From NCBI GenBank assembly GCA_036266155.1, contig DATANR010000234.1:1-8696 (forward strand): a stretch of 8,696 nucleotides of DNA, given 5' to 3'. The notes beneath the pieces were generated by a model. That model had not been told where the DNA came from. It saw nothing but the letters and a program-made list of their open reading frames with translations, and made no database searches. This DNA is from SIAJ01 sp036266155. GTDB lineage: Bacteria; Planctomycetota; Planctomycetia; Gemmatales; Gemmataceae. The translations under genes were made by a program, and so were the position numbers. Shown one piece after another: positions 6,488 through 8,696 of this stretch. Positions within the stretch are counted from its first letter, which is position 1. The number at the start of each line of letters is the position of its first letter.

Positions 6488-8298
6488 GCTGGTTCCTCGT
6501 TGCCGACGCCGAATTCGATCATCGCCAGCAAGCCGTCGTTGAGCAACGCCATCTCCTTGGCGTTGAGCGGTTGATGGCCCAGCAGGAGTGCCTGGACGTA
6601 GAGCATCTCGATCGAGCGGCGCAACAGCGGCTTGTTCCTCAGGCCCACCAGCCGGCGCACGAGCGTGTTGTCGAAGTTGAAGCAGAGTTGCGAGTGTGCC
6701 GCCGCCCGCTTCTCGCGCTTGCCGATTTGATCGAGCACGCCGCCCCAGAGCGGGTCGGCAATTTCACGCGATTGCTCCAACGATCGGAAGAATCGGCCGT
6801 CTTTGCTCGTGCTGAACAGCGCCGCGAGTTCCTTCGGCTTGAATTTCTTCAATTCGGGCTCGCACCGGAACGGCTTCAACGCCGCTTCGGCTACGCTCAT
6901 CAGGAAGTGCGTCGAATCCTGTTCCTCGAGCGTCAGATCGTCGAACGACTCGACGATTTCGGACGCTTCGATTTCTTCGATCGCGACATCGTCAAAGACC
7001 TCGGGGGCCTTCGCCAAAAGTTCCTGATCGTAGGAATACCCGGCATTGATGACGCACTTGCCCTGCGCCGAAGCGACGCGGGCGATCTGACGGAATTGAT
7101 CGACGGTGGGCGCGAACAGGATGGTTCCATGTTCCCGGCGATACTCGCCAAACGTCATGCGGCCATGCGTCGTCTCGAAGGGCAAAAAGTCGATGAAGAG
7201 GCGGTAAAACTCCTCATCCTCCGCAGCCAGCGCCTTAAGTGCCCGATAGTGCAGGTCGATGAACTTCTCGAGTTTCTCGGGCCGCTTCTCGGCAAGATTG
7301 ACTAAATAGCCCCTTAGACAATCGCCAAGCGCTTCGCGGGCTGCGGCCAGCTTTTCGTCGTCATAGAACGTTTCGCGGCTTGCCGTCGGCCGGAGGTCGT
7401 TGGCGTTGACGACCGCCTTGACGAAGAAAGCCCAGTCCGGCAGCAGATTGTCCGCGCTTTCCGATAGCAGCATGTTCTTCAAATAAACGCGATGCGCTCG
7501 GCGAGCCGTCAGATTCGCTTCGTGCGGCAGAATGAACGCCACGCCGTCGATGTCGCCGGGCTTGGCCCGTAGCGGGATCGCGTCGAGAAAATCGGCGCCG
7601 AATGCCTCACGGCCGAATTGAAGAAGCGCTCGCGATCGCTCCTTCTCCGACGCGAACTCCTGCCGCCAGGGCACGCCCCGTTCGTTGGCGAATTCGGTGC
7701 GCTTGCCGCTCGTCACCTTGATGGGATAGGGCAGCATGCCGCCGAAATGCTTGACGAGTTCGGACAGGCGATCGAACGTGAAGAACTCGCTCGCATCCTC
7801 GCGGGCCGTCAGAATCACCTGCGTGCCGGGCGACAATTCATGCGTCAGCGTGCGAACTTCGTAGGTGCCGTCGGGCCGGGCTCGCCATTCGACCGTCGGC
7901 GAATCGCCCTTGGCCGATCTGGAAATGACGACGATCTCGTCACTGACCAAAAAGCACGACAGAATGCCGACGCCGAACTGGCCGATGAAATCCGTCGGCC
8001 GATCGCCCTCGGCCATGCGCTTGGAACTCTCGCCGATCGTGGCGAGAAACTTGTGGACCTCGTCTTCGGTCAACCCGATGCCATCGTCCGTGGCAACGAG
8101 CGTGGCCGGCTTGCCCTTGGGCGTGTGCAGTTCGAGATTGAGCGAGCCGCCGAAGTCCGGCTCGGCCTTCTGCCGGGCCCGGATGGCATCGACGCCGTTC
8201 TGCAACAACTCGCGAACGAACACTTCGGGGCCGCTGTACAAGTGCTTGGACAGCAGATCGATGATGCCGCGCAGGTGGATCTGAAACTTGTGGCCCAC
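6484..8298 (-). CDS. htpG: HSP90-family molecular chaperone (divergent HtpG)
   Basis: A 604-residue ATP-dependent dimeric chaperone of the cytoplasm. The N-terminal GHKL ATPase is intact: E30 (catalytic base) and N34 in VRELLQNGVDAI, D71 in DDGIG, the GES region at 89-91, the lid motif GQFGVG (106-111) and GT (158-159). The middle domain keeps the ATP-contacting Arg in TASRE (R308). It differs from typical HtpG (624 residues in E. coli) in reading QNGVDA for SNASDA and in a strongly divergent stretch from about 375 on. An acidic patch (433-463) is followed by a short dimerisation-like end (540-597). This suggests a separate HSP90 subfamily rather than the housekeeping copy. The start is GTG with GGAG 10 bases upstream (8309-8312), and MGHKFQIHLRGII is a proper family N-terminus. 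It is the first gene of a three-gene operon. The family is firm; orthology to E. coli HtpG is not. Confidence 0.95.
   Translation of the reverse strand: MGHKFQIHLRGIIDLLSKHLYSGPEVFVRELLQNGVDAIRARQKAEPDFGGSLNLELHTPKGKPATLVATDDGIGLTEDEVHKFLATIGESSKRMAEGDRPTDFIGQFGVGILSCFLVSDEIVVISRSAKGDSPTVEWRARPDGTYEVRTLTHELSPGTQVILTAREDASEFFTFDRLSELVKHFGGMLPYPIKVTSGKRTEFANERGVPWRQEFASEKERSRALLQFGREAFGADFLDAIPLRAKPGDIDGVAFILPHEANLTARRAHRVYLKNMLLSESADNLLPDWAFFVKAVVNANDLRPTASRETFYDDEKLAAAREALGDCLRGYLVNLAEKRPEKLEKFIDLHYRALKALAAEDEEFYRLFIDFLPFETTHGRMTFGEYRREHGTILFAPTVDQFRQIARVASAQGKCVINAGYSYDQELLAKAPEVFDDVAIEEIEASEIVESFDDLTLEEQDSTHFLMSVAEAALKPFRCEPELKKFKPKELAALFSTSKDGRFFRSLEQSREIADPLWGGVLDQIGKREKRAAAHSQLCFNFDNTLVRRLVGLRNKPLLRRSIEMLYVQALLLGHQPLNAKEMALLNDGLLAMIEFGVGNEEPA
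6495..6498 (-). promoter_or_regulatory. Ribosome binding site of the 369-residue protein, inside the htpG end
   Basis: GAGG on the minus strand lies 7 bases before the GTG at 6485-6487. It is formed by the Glu-Glu codons (GAG GAA) four and three residues from the chaperone's C-terminus, so this acidic tail is partly fixed by the need for a ribosome site. Confidence 0.65.
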
Positions 8299-8335
8299 GT
8301 GTTGCTCGCTCCGGTCGCAAAAGGCAATGGAGCGA

Positions 8336-8341
8336 ATTATA
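8336..8341 (-). promoter_or_regulatory. Candidate -10 element of the htpG operon promoter
   Basis: A perfect TATAAT on the minus strand, ending 37 bases before the GTG start, predicts a leader of about 30 bases that contains the GGAG ribosome site. No TTGACA-like -35 is found at 16-18 bp upstream, and no CIRCE repeat is seen near it. Confidence 0.45.
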
Positions 8342-8437
8342 TGGGTGCAGGTTCAAAGCCCACGGACTGACGGCCGCGCTGGTCGAGGAAAGGTAAAAGT
8401 GGATTTTCAAGGCAGCACCATTTATTTGCTCAAGTCA

Positions 8438-8469
8438 TTCACACCTGCCAAGAAGTGAGTTCACGCCTG
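8438..8469. repeat. Two-copy direct repeat next to the hairpin array
   Basis: TTCACACCTG (8438-8447) recurs as TTCACGCCTG (8460-8469), 22 bases apart and one mismatch. The spacing is two helical turns, as for a tandem binding site, but it may be part of the edge of the hairpin element that follows. No function is assignable. Confidence 0.2.
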
Positions 8470-8478
8470 TCCCGTATT

Positions 8479-8693
8479 GACCCCGGAGGGGTCGTAGATA
8501 GTAGCCGGTGGTCGAGCGTCAGCTCGACCACCGGAAAGCGACACAAAAAATTTGCACCCCGAAGGGCAACGCCGTGAAGGATTTCACGCCCGAGTTTACC
8601 CGGTTTTGCCCCGAAGGGGCCGGGCAGGATAGCCCAGGGCAACGCCCTGGGAATCGGGATCGAATTAACTCGCTGGGCATCCTGAAAGGATGC
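8479..8693. repeat. Array of short GC-rich hairpins, probable dispersed planctomycete repeat element
   Basis: The region 8299-8696 has no credible gene. Its right part is packed with perfect short inverted repeats: GACCCC/GGGGTC (8479-8493, loop GGA), a 13-bp stem (8505-8534), CGTGAA/TTCACG (8573-8588), GCCCC/GGGGC (8608-8620, loop GAA), CCCAGGGC/GCCCTGGG (8633-8651, loop AAC) and GCATCCT/AGGATGC (8677-8693, loop GAA). A degenerate CCC-GAA-GGG lies at 8558-8566. Plus-strand loops are consistently purine-rich, often GAA. The array may continue beyond the right edge. I recall similar hairpin strings as repetitive intergenic DNA in planctomycetes, but did not search. Bases 8342-8478 hold no other feature apart from the direct repeat. 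Confidence 0.65.
8505..8534. repeat. Perfect 13-bp hairpin within the array
   Basis: CCGGTGGTCGAGC (8505-8517) and GCTCGACCACCGG (8522-8534) are exact inverted copies around GTCA. This is the longest perfect stem of the array. About 12 bases downstream lies a run of six A (8545-8550), so in the minus direction a T-run precedes the hairpin rather than follows it; that arrangement does not make a terminator in either direction. Confidence 0.7.
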
Positions 8694-8696
8694 GGC

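Noticed and set aside
6355..7305. Long plus-strand open frame of 316 codons antisense to the HSP90 and helical-protein genes
   Set aside because: It is rich in Arg, Leu, Glu and Ala typical of the reverse complement of a GC-rich gene, shows no domain, and lies wholly over well-supported genes.
8344..8368. GGTTCAAAGCC string resembling a tRNA T-loop
   Set aside because: The flanking bases do not pair as a T-stem and no acceptor, D or anticodon arms are found around it.
8439..8642. Minus-strand open frame of 67 codons across the hairpin array
   Set aside because: Its sequence is a translation of the inverted repeats, with no good ribosome site. Similar small frames are likely over-annotated in repeat-rich planctomycete DNA.

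Overview
The window looks like a chromosomal segment of a planctomycete, most likely Pirellulales-like. This rests on moderately GC-rich sequence, a CdsA C-terminus of the 'GGVLDVIDS' type, an unusual HSP90-family protein, and an array of short GC-rich hairpins at the right end of a style I associate with planctomycete intergenic DNA. The taxonomic call is an inference from reading, not a search.

Layout, left to right. (1) The 3' end of a phosphatidate cytidylyltransferase gene (cdsA, +) enters from the left edge. It converges on a full-length threonyl-tRNA synthetase gene (thrS, -), with a long hairpin between them. (2) A 211-bp divergent intergenic region separates thrS from a secreted parvulin-type peptidyl-prolyl isomerase gene (+). 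The thrS leader side of this region holds a hairpin whose 7-base loop reads like a tRNA-Thr anticodon loop. (3) A strong intrinsic terminator follows the isomerase gene, and a small four-helix membrane protein gene (DUF486/DMT-like, +) starts 17 bp after it. (4) A 30-bp-arm imperfect palindrome lies between that gene and a three-gene minus-strand operon. (5) The operon reads htpG-like HSP90, then two paralogous alpha-helical proteins of 369 and 373 residues. The junctions are a 4-base GTGA overlap and a 12-base gap. (6) The last ~400 bp hold the htpG promoter region and an array of at least six short perfect hairpins, with no credible gene.

How the genes relate. cdsA, thrS and the isomerase are housekeeping or envelope functions (phospholipid synthesis, translation, extracytoplasmic folding). 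The most interesting unit is the HSP90 operon. The chaperone keeps its ATPase residues but has a divergent C-terminal half. It is co-transcribed, and by the overlap probably translationally coupled, with two related helical proteins that share a C-terminal FDxRNGN motif. I infer that these may be partners or co-chaperones of this HSP90, or substrates handled by it; nothing in the sequence proves a function.
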